A stretch of DNA of 64,000 nucleotides from Candidatus Latescibacterota bacterium (lineage in GTDB: Bacteria > Latescibacterota > UBA2968 > UBA8231). The position numbers were made by a program, and so were the translations under genes. The stretch spans positions 1 to 64,000 of the forward strand of contig JAJEFJ010000034.1 of the NCBI GenBank assembly GCA_022820485.1. The letters run 5' to 3'. Below, piece by piece: positions 17,334-25,495 of the stretch; positions within the stretch are counted from its first letter, which is position 1; each line of letters begins with the position of its first letter. The notes beneath the pieces are model-generated. The model was not told where the DNA came from. It saw only the letters and a program-made list of their open reading frames with translations, and did no database searches.

Positions 17334-19424
17334 TTAGTACGCGACGGCTACGACGCGGCTCTGCTCGGCATCGCCCGAATCCCCGGCGACAAAGACGCGG
17401 GCCACGTACAGACCCGGGGGAACTAGCTGGCCTTGGTCGTCGCGGCCGTTCCACACCTTGTCTGTGTAGCGGCCATTTGCCTCTTCACCGGCGAAGAGGA
17501 CGCGCACGCGCTGACCGCTCAAGTCATAGAGCGCGACTTCGACCGGCCGCGGGGTGCTCAGCGATAGCAGGCTATAGTGGATGATCGCCTCGTCGTTGAT
17601 GCCATCGCCATTGGGGGTAAAGGGGTTGGGCGCAGCCTGCACCTGACCCAATAGCTGCCCTTCGGCCAATACGGACGGGCTGAGTACCGTGGTGCCGGAA
17701 AAGGCGTCCTCGTCGCCGGCGCCCAAAAAGGCCACATTGCCTGGGTCAATGACTTGGGCGGCACCCGGCTCGGTGGTGAGCCGCGCCGCCGCGGTGAAAT
17801 TGGTGCTGTACGTTAGCACGTTGGTCTGGAAGCGAATATGCACCTCGGTCTGGTCATCGGTTACCACGGGGAAGCGCACGGCAAAGTGGTCGTCGGTCAC
17901 CTCGGCAATGGCGAAATCCCCACTGGCCGCGTCGAGGCTGTCGAATAGGTGCTCGGCCACGACCGCGTCAGCGCTATCAATGATCTGCACTGCGTCGATG
18001 CTCGACACCCGCGTCGGCGTGTTGATGTCGATGGTGTCAAAGCCGCGCAGGCCGTCCGTGCCCATAGTGGTGCGCACGGCAAAGGTGAAGGACACTTCCT
18101 CAGATACCTTTACCTCGCGCGGAAAAACCTCGCCGACTAAGGCGTCGGCAAACGGCGGCGTCAACAAGTCGAAGCTCAGCGACTTGATCACCCGCGCGGC
18201 CTCTAGGTCGCTGCTGTTAAAGACGACCTCAAACTGCATGTAGCGGCGCGGACTAGGCGAAACAATGGGCAGGCCCGGGCCGTTGGCCGCGTCTGCCGGA
18301 TAAGGCGTGCTAAAAGGACTCCAATTGATCAGGTCGTCGGTCACGGCTCCGGCCATCCACTCGCGGCCCGCGTCATCGGTAATGGGCGTCTGACCGGCCT
18401 CTTGGGGAAATTTCCGATACTCGGCTAGGCCCATCTCCTCCCCGGGGTTTGCCAGCGAAAAAGGAATGTCCTCGGCGTCTTGCTTGCCGCGCAGTCGGCG
18501 GGTGTACACAAAGGGCGAGGTGTCCGTGCCGGTGCGCGTGCGAATCTGTGCGCTGGAGAAGCGCGGATCGCCCAACACCTCTTCCACCCAGCGCAAGGTG
18601 CCCCACACAGCGGGTTGCCCAGCGTCGAAAATGTCCGACACGTACTGAGCCCGCGACAAAAAGCCCTTGCCGAAAACCTCGATCTCGTCGATCTCAAAAT
18701 CTACCGGCGAAGTCGCCCGCAAGCGCAGGTGCTGAACGTAGCGCGGCGGGTCGAGCGGCACGTCGATAACCGCGACTTGGTTGTCGGTCTCGGCGATCAG
18801 CGGCCTCCAGATAGGCGTGTTCTCGCTGGTCAGATTCAGGCCGTCGTTGGTAAAAAGCTCATACGCCCGCAGGTAGTCGTTTTGGAAGGGGGTCGAGGGC
18901 GAGGGCACAACCGTATTGCGCGGGTAGATGCGTATGCGCTCGACCCCGAAGCGCGCTCCTAAATTGAGCAGGACTAGGATGCCGAGGGAATTCTGATTCT
19001 TGCGCTCAAAGGCCAACAGCTCGCCGCCCGGCTCGTCCGAGAGCAACTCCTTTAGCATCATCTCCAAGTCGAGCGGCTTGAACGTGCCGCTGAAGTCGAA
19101 GACATTGGGCGAATCTATATCGCCGCCGCGTTCGATAGTGCCGACGGCCACGTTCTCTCCCTCGGCAATGCGCAGAGGCAGGATGCTGTGGGAAAAGTCG
19201 TCGCGTGCGAATTCGATTAAGTCGCCAGGTGCGTTGCCCACCAGCAGGTTGTTGGGATCTAAGGGCGAGCGGTGCTCGGCGTCAATGGCGGTGACGACTG
19301 CCTCGCCTTCACCCTGCCAGTCCAACTCGCCGCCCTCTCCAATCGAGACCGTATCGAGAGCCCAACTTCCACTCGGCAGCCAGAGCACTAAGACGAGGCT
19401 GGCCGCGGCACAATGCGCTTTCAT
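17334..19424 (-). CDS. Secreted exoprotein with C-terminal FlgD/CHU_C-type domain
   Basis: Start chosen at ATG 19424 (MKAHCAAASL), 6 nt behind GGAGG; an in-frame ATG at 19451 would add nine residues ahead of the signal peptide. The product is about 696 aa. The signal peptide ends near SWA-LD. The middle is beta-rich and paralogous to the proteins at 9129 and 19570: IRTRTGTDTSPFVYTRR, RRYMQFEVVF and LLTPPFADALVGEVFPREV have counterparts in both. The C-terminus starts AAPNPFTPNGDGINDEA and ends VVAVAY, a FlgD Ig-like/CHU_C-type domain. It is a likely surface or secreted protein and type IX cargo; the ligand is unknown. The gene is divergent from its paralogue at 19570 with 145 nt between starts. 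Confidence 0.82.
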   Translation of the reverse strand: MKAHCAAASLVLVLWLPSGSWALDTVSIGEGGELDWQGEGEAVVTAIDAEHRSPLDPNNLLVGNAPGDLIEFARDDFSHSILPLRIAEGENVAVGTIERGGDIDSPNVFDFSGTFKPLDLEMMLKELLSDEPGGELLAFERKNQNSLGILVLLNLGARFGVERIRIYPRNTVVPSPSTPFQNDYLRAYELFTNDGLNLTSENTPIWRPLIAETDNQVAVIDVPLDPPRYVQHLRLRATSPVDFEIDEIEVFGKGFLSRAQYVSDIFDAGQPAVWGTLRWVEEVLGDPRFSSAQIRTRTGTDTSPFVYTRRLRGKQDAEDIPFSLANPGEEMGLAEYRKFPQEAGQTPITDDAGREWMAGAVTDDLINWSPFSTPYPADAANGPGLPIVSPSPRRYMQFEVVFNSSDLEAARVIKSLSFDLLTPPFADALVGEVFPREVKVSEEVSFTFAVRTTMGTDGLRGFDTIDINTPTRVSSIDAVQIIDSADAVVAEHLFDSLDAASGDFAIAEVTDDHFAVRFPVVTDDQTEVHIRFQTNVLTYSTNFTAAARLTTEPGAAQVIDPGNVAFLGAGDEDAFSGTTVLSPSVLAEGQLLGQVQAAPNPFTPNGDGINDEAIIHYSLLSLSTPRPVEVALYDLSGQRVRVLFAGEEANGRYTDKVWNGRDDQGQLVPPGLYVARVFVAGDSGDAEQSRVVAVAY

Positions 19425-19513
19425 GTCCATCCTCCGTGCGGTTTGCTGCATAAAACAACCAAAGTACAGGCATAAATCAAGTTAAATAAGGTGCGCCGTG
19501 TGCATATCTTAAC

Positions 19514-19544
19514 TTGCCAAATCGACCTCTTCTTTTTTTATATT
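19514..19544 (+). promoter_or_regulatory. Possible sigma70-type promoter of the exoprotein gene
   Basis: TTGCCA (19514-19519) and TATATT (19539-19544) are separated by 19 nt, in the divergent gap ahead of the gene at 19570. The spacing is long, so this is tentative. Confidence 0.3.
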
Positions 19545-19569
19545 ACCAGCATCTCAAGGAAGAGACGCC

Positions 19570-21690
19570 ATGCAGTACATCATTGTTTCGTGTTTCCTGC
19601 TCGTCCTATCGATTGCGCCGGCGCACAGCCGCGGGGAGTTTCGCGTCGGGGGAGACGAGGGCAACCCTTGGCCCAGCCTGCTGTCCGAAGAAGGGGCTGG
19701 TGAGTACTGGCTCTTTGATGCCGAGGGCCAACTCGTGGGCACCGAACCCGTGGGCGTCACGCCCCACGGCGCGGCTGCGGATACCCTCATCGACTTTGCC
19801 GACAACGCCATTGGGCCGCGCTTCATCGACCCAGCGGTCAACCTAACCCTGATTGACCCCAATGCCGCGGATATCAACACTCTACTGCCGTACACTGGAG
19901 GCCAAATCCAGACGACCGACGGCTGCTCGGCCCGCGACGACCAGATCCGCGCCGTGAAAAAGCAATTCGACGGCGATTTCACTACAGCCCACTTCCGCCG
20001 CTTCACCCCAGGCCAAGGCATCTTCAGCGGCGGCAGAATCGTCGCCGGGGTCACCGGCGAAGGCTGGAAAAACTCCGTGGTCATCGACTTTAGCACAGCT
20101 GTGCCAGTCAACCGCATCCGCTTTCTTCCCCGCCTCGGGCAGGAAGACGACATCTTGCTCATCGAGGAACTCACTGAGCCTAAGCCGCCCCTAGAGGCAT
20201 TTGGCGAAGACAGCTTCGCCGCCAACTTCCTCGCTTGGTACGAACTGCGCAAAGGCGACAACAACGTGCGCTTTGCCAACAGTCCCTGCGACCGAGTCAG
20301 CCGCGTCACTAAAGGCCTGCGCTGGGTCCGCAACCAAGACCCCGCGCTTACCGTAATCGAATCCAACCGCGAAAATCTCGATCCCGTAGTAGAGTTGCGC
20401 TTTCCCACCGAGTCGATCCGCTACATCACCGCCCAAGCCTTTCCCCTGCGCGACTGGGAGGTCGCCGAATTCGAGGTGTACGGCGAGGGCTTTGTCGAGG
20501 AGACCGTCCTCGTCACCCAGATTCTCGACTTTGGCCAGCCAATCAACTGGGGCAAAATTCGCTGGGACGCCGACGTGCCCGAGGGCACCCGCATCGAGGT
20601 TCGCACCCGCACTGGCAACACCCCCGATCCCAGCCTCTACTTCGACGAAAACATCAACGGCGACATCCGCCCGATCACCTTAAAAGAATACGAAAAACTC
20701 GACCCGTCCGGTCGCCTGCCCACCGTGTACGACACCGACAACTGGAGCTTCTGGTCACCGCCCTACGACTTTGCCGCGGGTTTGCGCGACAGCGACGAGC
20801 CGGCTGAGGCGTGGCGCGACGGCACGCCGCTTTTGTCGCCCGGGCCGAGCCGCTACATCCAACTCGCCTTTCGCCTGTTTTCTACCTTTACCACTGCGCC
20901 GCGCATCCGCTCACTCACGATCCAATTCGGCGATGCGCCGGCTGCCCGAGAAATCCTCGGCGAAGTGTGGCCCATTGCCGTCGATTCCTTCGCGCCCACG
21001 GAATTTACCTACGTCATCCGGCCGGAATTTACCGCTGGCGACACCGGCTTCGACCGGCTGGAGATCCGCACCCATGCCCAAGTCCAAGCCGTCTCTGCGG
21101 TCAAACGCGACGGCACCGAACTGGACTTGAACGCCTTTGTTCCAGATATACAAGACGACCACTTCGTGGTGTCCTTCCCCCGCTTGCAAGGCGAAGACGA
21201 CAGCTTCAAACAGCTCGAAGTGAGCTTTGTGGTGCCGGTCCTGCGCTTTGGTACTGAGTTTTCGGGCTGGGTCTTCGACAGCAACGACCCCGACCAGATC
21301 AAACAGCAAGTTCGCCCGGGTAACGCCACCTTTCGCTTTTCAGGCGATGCCCTCGCCGTCAACACGCCCGTCGGCGGCCGGCTCCTCGTCGATATTGCCG
21401 TGACTTCCAACCCGCTTACGCCGAATGGCGACGGAGTGAACGAGACCGTGGAAATCGCCTATAAGCTGCGCGAAGTTACAGCTAGCCGCCCAGTGCAACT
21501 GGCGATCTACAATCTCGCTGGTCAACTCGTAGTCGAGTTGCCGCCCATCACCGCGCGCAGCGGCGAATTCGCCCATCGCTGGGACGGCCGCGACGCCGCT
21601 CAGCAGCTCGTGCCCCCGGGTACCTATATCTGGCGACTGCAACTAGAAGACAAAGAAGAACGCGCTGGTATTCTCTCAGTCGCTTATTGA
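19570..21690 (+). CDS. Secreted exoprotein with C-terminal FlgD/CHU_C-type domain
   Basis: 706 aa, with signal peptide 1-20 (cleavage near AHS-RG). An AAGGAAGAG Shine-Dalgarno precedes ATG 19570. The region FGQPINWGKIRWDADVPEGT, followed by IEVRTRTGNTPDPSLY and WSFWSPPYDF, matches blocks of the paralogues at 9129 and 17334, so the three form one family. The C-terminus begins SNPLTPNGDGVNETVEI and ends ILSVAY, the FlgD/CHU_C-type Ig fold. Probably surface-exposed or secreted through the type IX route; role unknown. An intrinsic terminator lies 28 nt after the stop. Confidence 0.82.
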   Translation: MQYIIVSCFLLVLSIAPAHSRGEFRVGGDEGNPWPSLLSEEGAGEYWLFDAEGQLVGTEPVGVTPHGAAADTLIDFADNAIGPRFIDPAVNLTLIDPNAADINTLLPYTGGQIQTTDGCSARDDQIRAVKKQFDGDFTTAHFRRFTPGQGIFSGGRIVAGVTGEGWKNSVVIDFSTAVPVNRIRFLPRLGQEDDILLIEELTEPKPPLEAFGEDSFAANFLAWYELRKGDNNVRFANSPCDRVSRVTKGLRWVRNQDPALTVIESNRENLDPVVELRFPTESIRYITAQAFPLRDWEVAEFEVYGEGFVEETVLVTQILDFGQPINWGKIRWDADVPEGTRIEVRTRTGNTPDPSLYFDENINGDIRPITLKEYEKLDPSGRLPTVYDTDNWSFWSPPYDFAAGLRDSDEPAEAWRDGTPLLSPGPSRYIQLAFRLFSTFTTAPRIRSLTIQFGDAPAAREILGEVWPIAVDSFAPTEFTYVIRPEFTAGDTGFDRLEIRTHAQVQAVSAVKRDGTELDLNAFVPDIQDDHFVVSFPRLQGEDDSFKQLEVSFVVPVLRFGTEFSGWVFDSNDPDQIKQQVRPGNATFRFSGDALAVNTPVGGRLLVDIAVTSNPLTPNGDGVNETVEIAYKLREVTASRPVQLAIYNLAGQLVVELPPITARSGEFAHRWDGRDAAQQLVPPGTYIWRLQLEDKEERAGILSVAY

Positions 21691-21717
21691 CCAATACATA
21701 CAATTGGTGCTGTGGCA

Positions 21718-21754
21718 ACGGGCGAGGGATTTATTTCCCCGCCCGTATTTTTTT
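21718..21754 (+). terminator. Intrinsic terminator
   Basis: Arms ACGGGCG (21718-21724) and CGCCCGT (21740-21746) extend inward with AGGGA/TCCCC, and seven Ts follow an A at 21748-21754. It closes the exoprotein gene at 19570. Confidence 0.85.
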
Positions 21755-21774
21755 GTGGAAAAGCGAGGAAGTGC

Positions 21775-21809
21775 TTGACACGTAAGTTTTTTTTTTTTTA
21801 GACTTACGT
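21775..21809 (+). promoter_or_regulatory. Promoter with inverted-repeat operator and T tract
   Basis: Consensus -35 TTGACA (21775-21780), 18-nt spacer and TAGACT (21799-21804). A perfect inverted repeat ACGTAAGT (21780-21787) / ACTTACGT (21802-21809) lies over the -35/spacer edge and the -10. The spacer is mainly a run of 13 Ts. It drives the CBM9-like gene, whose start codon lies about 75 nt further on, and the repeat looks like a repressor site. Confidence 0.6.
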
Positions 21810-21889
21810 CATCTTTGAGCTTGGGCCTAAACCCTTGGTGCAGTTTTTTTACACAGCATTTCTCACTTCTCCTAAGGAGGATTTTCGCT

Positions 21890-22792
21890 ATGAAAGAGCG
21901 GACCAAATTCGTTTTAGCGGCAGCTTTGGTCATGGGCTTGTGCGGTACGTCCTTTGGCCATGCGCCTCCCGGCGAACTCTATTTCGCCGTGCAGTTCCCC
22001 GACAATCTCGTCCCCACCATGGATGGCGATCTGTCGGACTGGGACGTCGTGCCAATCGATCCGTACACGATTCGCAACGACCGTCTCTATTCGCCGGTGG
22101 CCGACATCCAGCCCGTGGGCCGTGGCGAGATTGATGTTAGCGACATTAATATCCGCCACCTCATCGGCTGGAACGACAACGCGAATAAGCTCTACTACAT
22201 GACCGAGGTCTTCGACAATGTCCACAACCTGGACCGCGAAAACCCCTCGGCCTTCTGGCAGGACGACGCCTGGGAAGTAGAGGTCAACCCAGACCACACG
22301 CCGACCGAAGAGCACAACCTCGAAGGCGAACCGGCCAACAACTTTAGCTACAAATGGGCCGTGCCACCGGTGGAAGGTGCCTATCAGTTCTACCGTCCGG
22401 TGCGGGCGCTGGAGTGGTTCGTGGATGGCAGCGACTTTATTACTTTCGGCTGGGGCTACGACGGCGAGCAGTTCGGCGAGAGTACCTATTACTACGAACT
22501 GGCTATCACGCCGATCATTTCGATGCCCAACGACGAGTCGGCCACCCCAGAGCAAGCCGTGATCTTCGACCTCGCGGAAGACGAGATCATCCACACGTCC
22601 GTGACTGTGGGTGACTTCGACGAGCCATGCACTGAGTGCGCACTCGAAAGCTATCAGGGCTTCTGGACCATGTCACCGGAAAGCTGCTGCACGGCCACCA
22701 ACGATGTGTTGCTGGATCAGCTATTGCCGGAGATGGAGTCCGCGACCGCCGTCGAGGACGTAAGCTGGGGCCAGATCAAGGCCGCTCAGTAG
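21890..22792 (+). CDS. Secreted CBM9-like (DOMON-fold) sugar-binding protein
   Basis: 300 aa from ATG 21890, placed by CTAAGGAGG 9 nt upstream; the longer open frame upstream lacks such a site. The signal peptide ends near SFG-HAPP. The rest matches carbohydrate-binding family 9-like proteins: DGDLSDWDVVPID, then DINIRHLIGWNDNANKLYYMTEVFDN and FWQDDAWEVEVNPDH. It is predicted to be extracellular or periplasmic and to bind glycans; no catalytic domain is present. Two cysteine pairs (CTEC, ESCC) lie near the C-terminus. It is expressed alone, between a strong promoter and a terminator. Confidence 0.75.
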   Translation: MKERTKFVLAAALVMGLCGTSFGHAPPGELYFAVQFPDNLVPTMDGDLSDWDVVPIDPYTIRNDRLYSPVADIQPVGRGEIDVSDINIRHLIGWNDNANKLYYMTEVFDNVHNLDRENPSAFWQDDAWEVEVNPDHTPTEEHNLEGEPANNFSYKWAVPPVEGAYQFYRPVRALEWFVDGSDFITFGWGYDGEQFGESTYYYELAITPIISMPNDESATPEQAVIFDLAEDEIIHTSVTVGDFDEPCTECALESYQGFWTMSPESCCTATNDVLLDQLLPEMESATAVEDVSWGQIKAAQ

Positions 22793-22806
22793 AGCAAGAC
22801 GCAACA

Positions 22807-22860
22807 GCTTTTTCAGGGTATGCGAAACGCCCTGCTTCCCTTGGGGAGCAGGGCGTTTGT
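22807..22860 (+). terminator. Intrinsic terminator, copy 1 of a 54-nt repeat
   Basis: AAACGCCCTGCT (22825-22836) pairs with AGCAGGGCGTTT (22847-22858), extended by TTCCC/GGGGA. The 54 nt from GCTTTTTCAGGGTATGCG onward recur at 23280-23333; the two copies differ only in the four loop bases (CTTG here, TTAC there). Confidence 0.85.
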
Positions 22861-22930
22861 ATTGCCCCAAGTTCATTGATCGCATAGCTTCTGCAAGGAT
22901 ACTCTTTTCTGTCGTATTGCGGAGGTTGCT

Positions 22931-23179
22931 ATGGCTGTCAATGTTACGATAAAGAATATGCCGCTCAAACTCTATAAAGAACTAGAGGTACGTGCTGCCG
23001 CACATCGTCGAAGTGTGAGCAGCGAGGCAATCGGCTGCCTAGAGGAAGTCTTGATTCGCCAGCGCGAGAGTACGGAAGAACTGCTGAAAAAGTTAGCAGA
23101 ATTGAGAAACCGAGTTTCGGATGCCCCACCTTTGACGGATGAGTTTTTGAGAAAAGCTAAAGCGGAGGGACGCCCTTGA
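22931..23179 (+). CDS. FitA/VapB-like ribbon-helix-helix antitoxin
   Basis: 82 aa. The N-terminus MAVNVTIKNMPLKLYKELEVRAAAHRRSVSSEAI is the Arc/FitA-type ribbon-helix-helix pattern, which binds DNA as a dimer. The C-terminal acidic helix would wrap the toxin. A GCGGAGG Shine-Dalgarno lies just upstream. The TGA overlaps a TTG that begins the PIN-domain reading frame, the usual vapBC coupling, but that toxin is truncated, so the antitoxin is now without an intact partner here. Confidence 0.8.
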   Translation: MAVNVTIKNMPLKLYKELEVRAAAHRRSVSSEAIGCLEEVLIRQRESTEELLKKLAELRNRVSDAPPLTDEFLRKAKAEGRP

Positions 23180-23382
23180 TTGTTGTCGATACAAATTTGA
23201 TCGCTTATTTGCTGATTAGCGGAGAACGGACACAACAAGCAGAAGCGATCAAGCGGTATCTACTAAGCAAGCCGCGACTGCTTTTTCAGGGTATGCGAAA
23301 CGCCCTGCTTCCTTACGGGAGCAGGGCGTTTGTTTTGAAAGCAATAGGTGGCTACGGGAGAGCGTACTTAAGAATGAGTTGA
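23176..23382 (+). pseudogene. Truncated VapC-type PIN-domain toxin
   Basis: The frame from TTG 23176 begins MIVVDTNLIAYLLISGERTQ, the PIN-domain start with its first catalytic Asp. After about 34 residues it runs into the 54-nt terminator repeat (23280-23333) and continues only as non-PIN sequence to a stop at 23382. The central and C-terminal acidic residues needed for RNase activity are therefore missing. I read this as a decayed toxin gene cut off by repeat-mediated rearrangement. Confidence 0.75.
23280..23333 (+). repeat. Copy 2 of the 54-nt terminator repeat
   Basis: Identical to 22807-22860 except for the 4-nt loop (TTAC in place of CTTG). The stem is AAACGCCCTGCT (23298-23309) with AGCAGGGCGTTT (23320-23331). 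It interrupts the PIN-toxin frame, and TTTTG follows, so it may still terminate transcription. Confidence 0.8.
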
Positions 23383-23636
23383 ACGGCCACTAGCCCCACA
23401 CTAACGGCCGTTGCTAGTGTCTTGGCACCACTTTTTAACCCAGCGACCTCTTTCTCCACAGTCCCGATTTTTTTCGTCAAATCGTCGTTCAGCGCCTGTA
23501 TATCGGCCTGAGTGGCTGCTTTGAGTTCAGCAATATCGGCCTGAGTGGCTGCTTTGAGTTCAGCAATATCAGCTTTGGTCGCCAGATGGTCATACGCTCC
23601 TTCGAGCCGAGCAACCCGCTCCGTAAGCTCCGTCAT
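23352..23636 (-). CDS. Small coiled-coil protein with C-terminal membrane helix
   Basis: 94 aa. Residues 1-65 are a predicted coiled coil that includes two exact 11-residue repeats (ADIAELKAATQ, hendecad periodicity), encoded by two tandem 33-nt units at 23500-23532 and 23533-23565. Residues about 70-92 form one membrane helix. The layout is like small XhlA-type or DUF1640-type proteins, but I cannot assign a function. AAGGAG precedes ATG 23636, and a promoter with an inverted repeat lies upstream at 23652-23703. Confidence 0.6.
   Translation of the reverse strand: MTELTERVARLEGAYDHLATKADIAELKAATQADIAELKAATQADIQALNDDLTKKIGTVEKEVAGLKSGAKTLATAVSVGLVAVQLILKYALP
23500..23565. repeat. Two tandem 33-nt repeats in the coiled-coil gene
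   Basis: Two identical 33-nt units (23500-23532, 23533-23565), followed by a degenerate partial third, encode successive 11-residue coiled-coil turns. Confidence 0.8.
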
Positions 23637-23651
23637 AGCATATCTCCTTTC

Positions 23652-23703
23652 TGTTGGGTTGAAGTCATACCCAACAATACCATACAGAAAATATCCTTGT
23701 CAA
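23652..23703 (-). promoter_or_regulatory. Promoter plus inverted repeat upstream of the coiled-coil gene
   Basis: Read on the minus strand: TTGACA (23698-23703), 18 nt, TATTGT (23674-23679). A perfect inverted repeat TGTTGGGT-N9-ACCCAACA follows directly, overlapping the -10 and ending just before the Shine-Dalgarno. It could be an operator or a leader hairpin. Confidence 0.55.
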
Positions 23704-23718
23704 GAGAGCCACCAGCAC

Positions 23719-24450
23719 TCACTCGCCGATCATCTCCTGCATCTTAGCGGCGACCCAATCAATGGCCACATCGGCCATCACCCGCCCCTTCTTGGGCGTG
23801 GCTAAGTCGCGGCCCGCCTCAAAGTAGATCGGGTCGCGCGGCGCGTAGCTCTCGCTCTGTATCTGGAGATTGGCTCCCTCGTAATCGACCCCTTTCCACT
23901 GCACGTTCTCGGGAAACGCCGCCATGGCAAACGAGGTCTCAAACTCGGCTGCGTGCGCCGGGCAATCCCCCGACTCCAGCACCTCGACGACCAACTCCTT
24001 CGAATACGCTGCCCAATACGAATAAAACTGCACATCCATATCCAGCCGCTGGCTGAACTCCTCGACTTGGCCGCCCAACGGGCCGTTGCCAGCGTGGCCA
24101 TTGCATATCAGGACGTGCTCAACCCCGTGCCGCTTGAGCGACTCGCACACGTCGTAGGCCACGGCAAAGAAGGTCTCTGGCCGCAGGCTCAAGGTGCCGG
24201 GGAACTCCATCCAATGCTCGGATATGCCTATGGACAGAGGCGTGGCCACCACCACTTGCGGATAGAGCTGCAAGGCCGCTTGGTGCGCCACATGCGCCGC
24301 ACTGGCGGTATCGTGCTCCATGGCCAAGTGCTCGTTGTGCTGCTCTGTGCTACCAGTGGGCAGGATTGCCCCCTTGATCAGGCCCTGTTCCAGCCGCTCG
24401 CGCACGTGGCGACGAGTCAACTTCCACAGCCGTACTTCTTCGACGATCAT
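23719..24450 (-). CDS. Creatininase-family amidohydrolase
   Basis: 243 aa, the usual family length. The metal-site motif GSTEQHNEHLAMEHD (residues 33-47) supplies Glu36, His38 and Asp47. NGHAGN and HAAEFETS correspond to the family's NGHGGN and HAGELETS, with the second His and Glu ligands. Members hydrolyse creatinine or related cyclic amides, or act in cofactor side-chain pathways such as MftE; the substrate here is unknown. It is cytoplasmic, with no signal peptide. It stands alone, divergent from the DUF4380 gene. Confidence 0.88.
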   Translation of the reverse strand: MIVEEVRLWKLTRRHVRERLEQGLIKGAILPTGSTEQHNEHLAMEHDTASAAHVAHQAALQLYPQVVVATPLSIGISEHWMEFPGTLSLRPETFFAVAYDVCESLKRHGVEHVLICNGHAGNGPLGGQVEEFSQRLDMDVQFYSYWAAYSKELVVEVLESGDCPAHAAEFETSFAMAAFPENVQWKGVDYEGANLQIQSESYAPRDPIYFEAGRDLATPKKGRVMADVAIDWVAAKMQEMIGE

Positions 24451-24562
24451 TGGTTTTCTCCTTTGTTGCGTTGACGAGTATATTCGGAGGCCCTATCATG
24501 CACAATTAATCGGTCGCCGACAACTCCCTGACTGTCTCCTACCCTTAAAGCAGAGGAATCCC

Positions 24563-25477
24563 ATGCGCATCGCCTGTTGTGTTCTACTCTTGACCGCCCT
24601 GCCCCTAGCCGCTCAAACCGACCAGTACGAAGGCTTTACTGGCTTTTGGCTCAAAAACGACCACGCCGAGGCTTTTGCCATTGCCACGCCCTATCCTCGG
24701 GTCCTCGCCTTCCGCCTCAAAGGCGGCGAAAACCCCCTCCACGTCTCCCGCGAATACGAATACATCGGCGTGCGCTCGTGGTTTTTCGAGCCGACCCAGA
24801 TCCCCGAATCCGGGCTGCCGGCCCTGCAACCAGCCACCGCTGAGCTGACCGGCGCGCGCGCCGTGCGCCTCACCGCCGCCCCAGACGACAGCTCGGGTTT
24901 GCGCTTGACTATGGAGATCGCGCTCGACGCCGAACGACCAATGCTCCACATCCGCCACGGCTTCAAAAACATGCGCGACAAACCGCGCCGCATCGCCTGC
25001 TGGGCCCTCAATGTCATCCGCCCCGATGCGGGTGTCGGCGTCACCCCCTGGCGTAGCACAAGCCGCCGCAGCTTGTTGTTCTGGCCGAGTACCGACCCCA
25101 ACGAAGTCGGCATCCACCTAGGCCCCCGCGCGCTCGCGCTCGACTATCGGATCGAGCCGCAAAACGGCTGGCACAAGGTCGGCACTAATAGCGACGCCGG
25201 TTGGATCGCCTTTGTATGGAATGGAAATGCGCTCAAATCTACGGTCGCCCACATCGCCGAAGCCGAATACCCCGAAGACGGCGGCACGGTGACGATGTTC
25301 AATTCCACGTCTGAAGTGTTCGACGGCAAGCCGCGCTTCGGCGAAATCGAAAACGTCGGGCCGCTGAGCGAACTGATGCCGGGGGACACCTTGTGGATGG
25401 AACAAACCTTGGAACTGATCGTCGGAATTGACGGCGACGATCCCGAAAGCTGGGTCGAAATGCTGGGGGACGAATAG
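24563..25477 (+). CDS. Secreted DUF4380-like protein (mutarotase-like fold)
   Basis: 304 aa from ATG 24563 with AGAGGA 5 nt upstream; the frame is open further upstream but has no signal there. The signal peptide ends near LAAQ-TDQ. Sequence order fits DUF4380: GFWLKNDHAEAFAI near the start, PRVLAFRLKGGEN, LLFWPSTDPNEVGIHLGPRAL and KVGTNSDAGWIAF. This family has an aldose-epimerase-like beta fold and occurs with sugar-catabolic genes in environmental bacteria. No biochemical role can be stated. Confidence 0.7.
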   Translation: MRIACCVLLLTALPLAAQTDQYEGFTGFWLKNDHAEAFAIATPYPRVLAFRLKGGENPLHVSREYEYIGVRSWFFEPTQIPESGLPALQPATAELTGARAVRLTAAPDDSSGLRLTMEIALDAERPMLHIRHGFKNMRDKPRRIACWALNVIRPDAGVGVTPWRSTSRRSLLFWPSTDPNEVGIHLGPRALALDYRIEPQNGWHKVGTNSDAGWIAFVWNGNALKSTVAHIAEAEYPEDGGTVTMFNSTSEVFDGKPRFGEIENVGPLSELMPGDTLWMEQTLELIVGIDGDDPESWVEMLGDE

Positions 25478-25495
25478 CGGTTTACCGACAGACCT

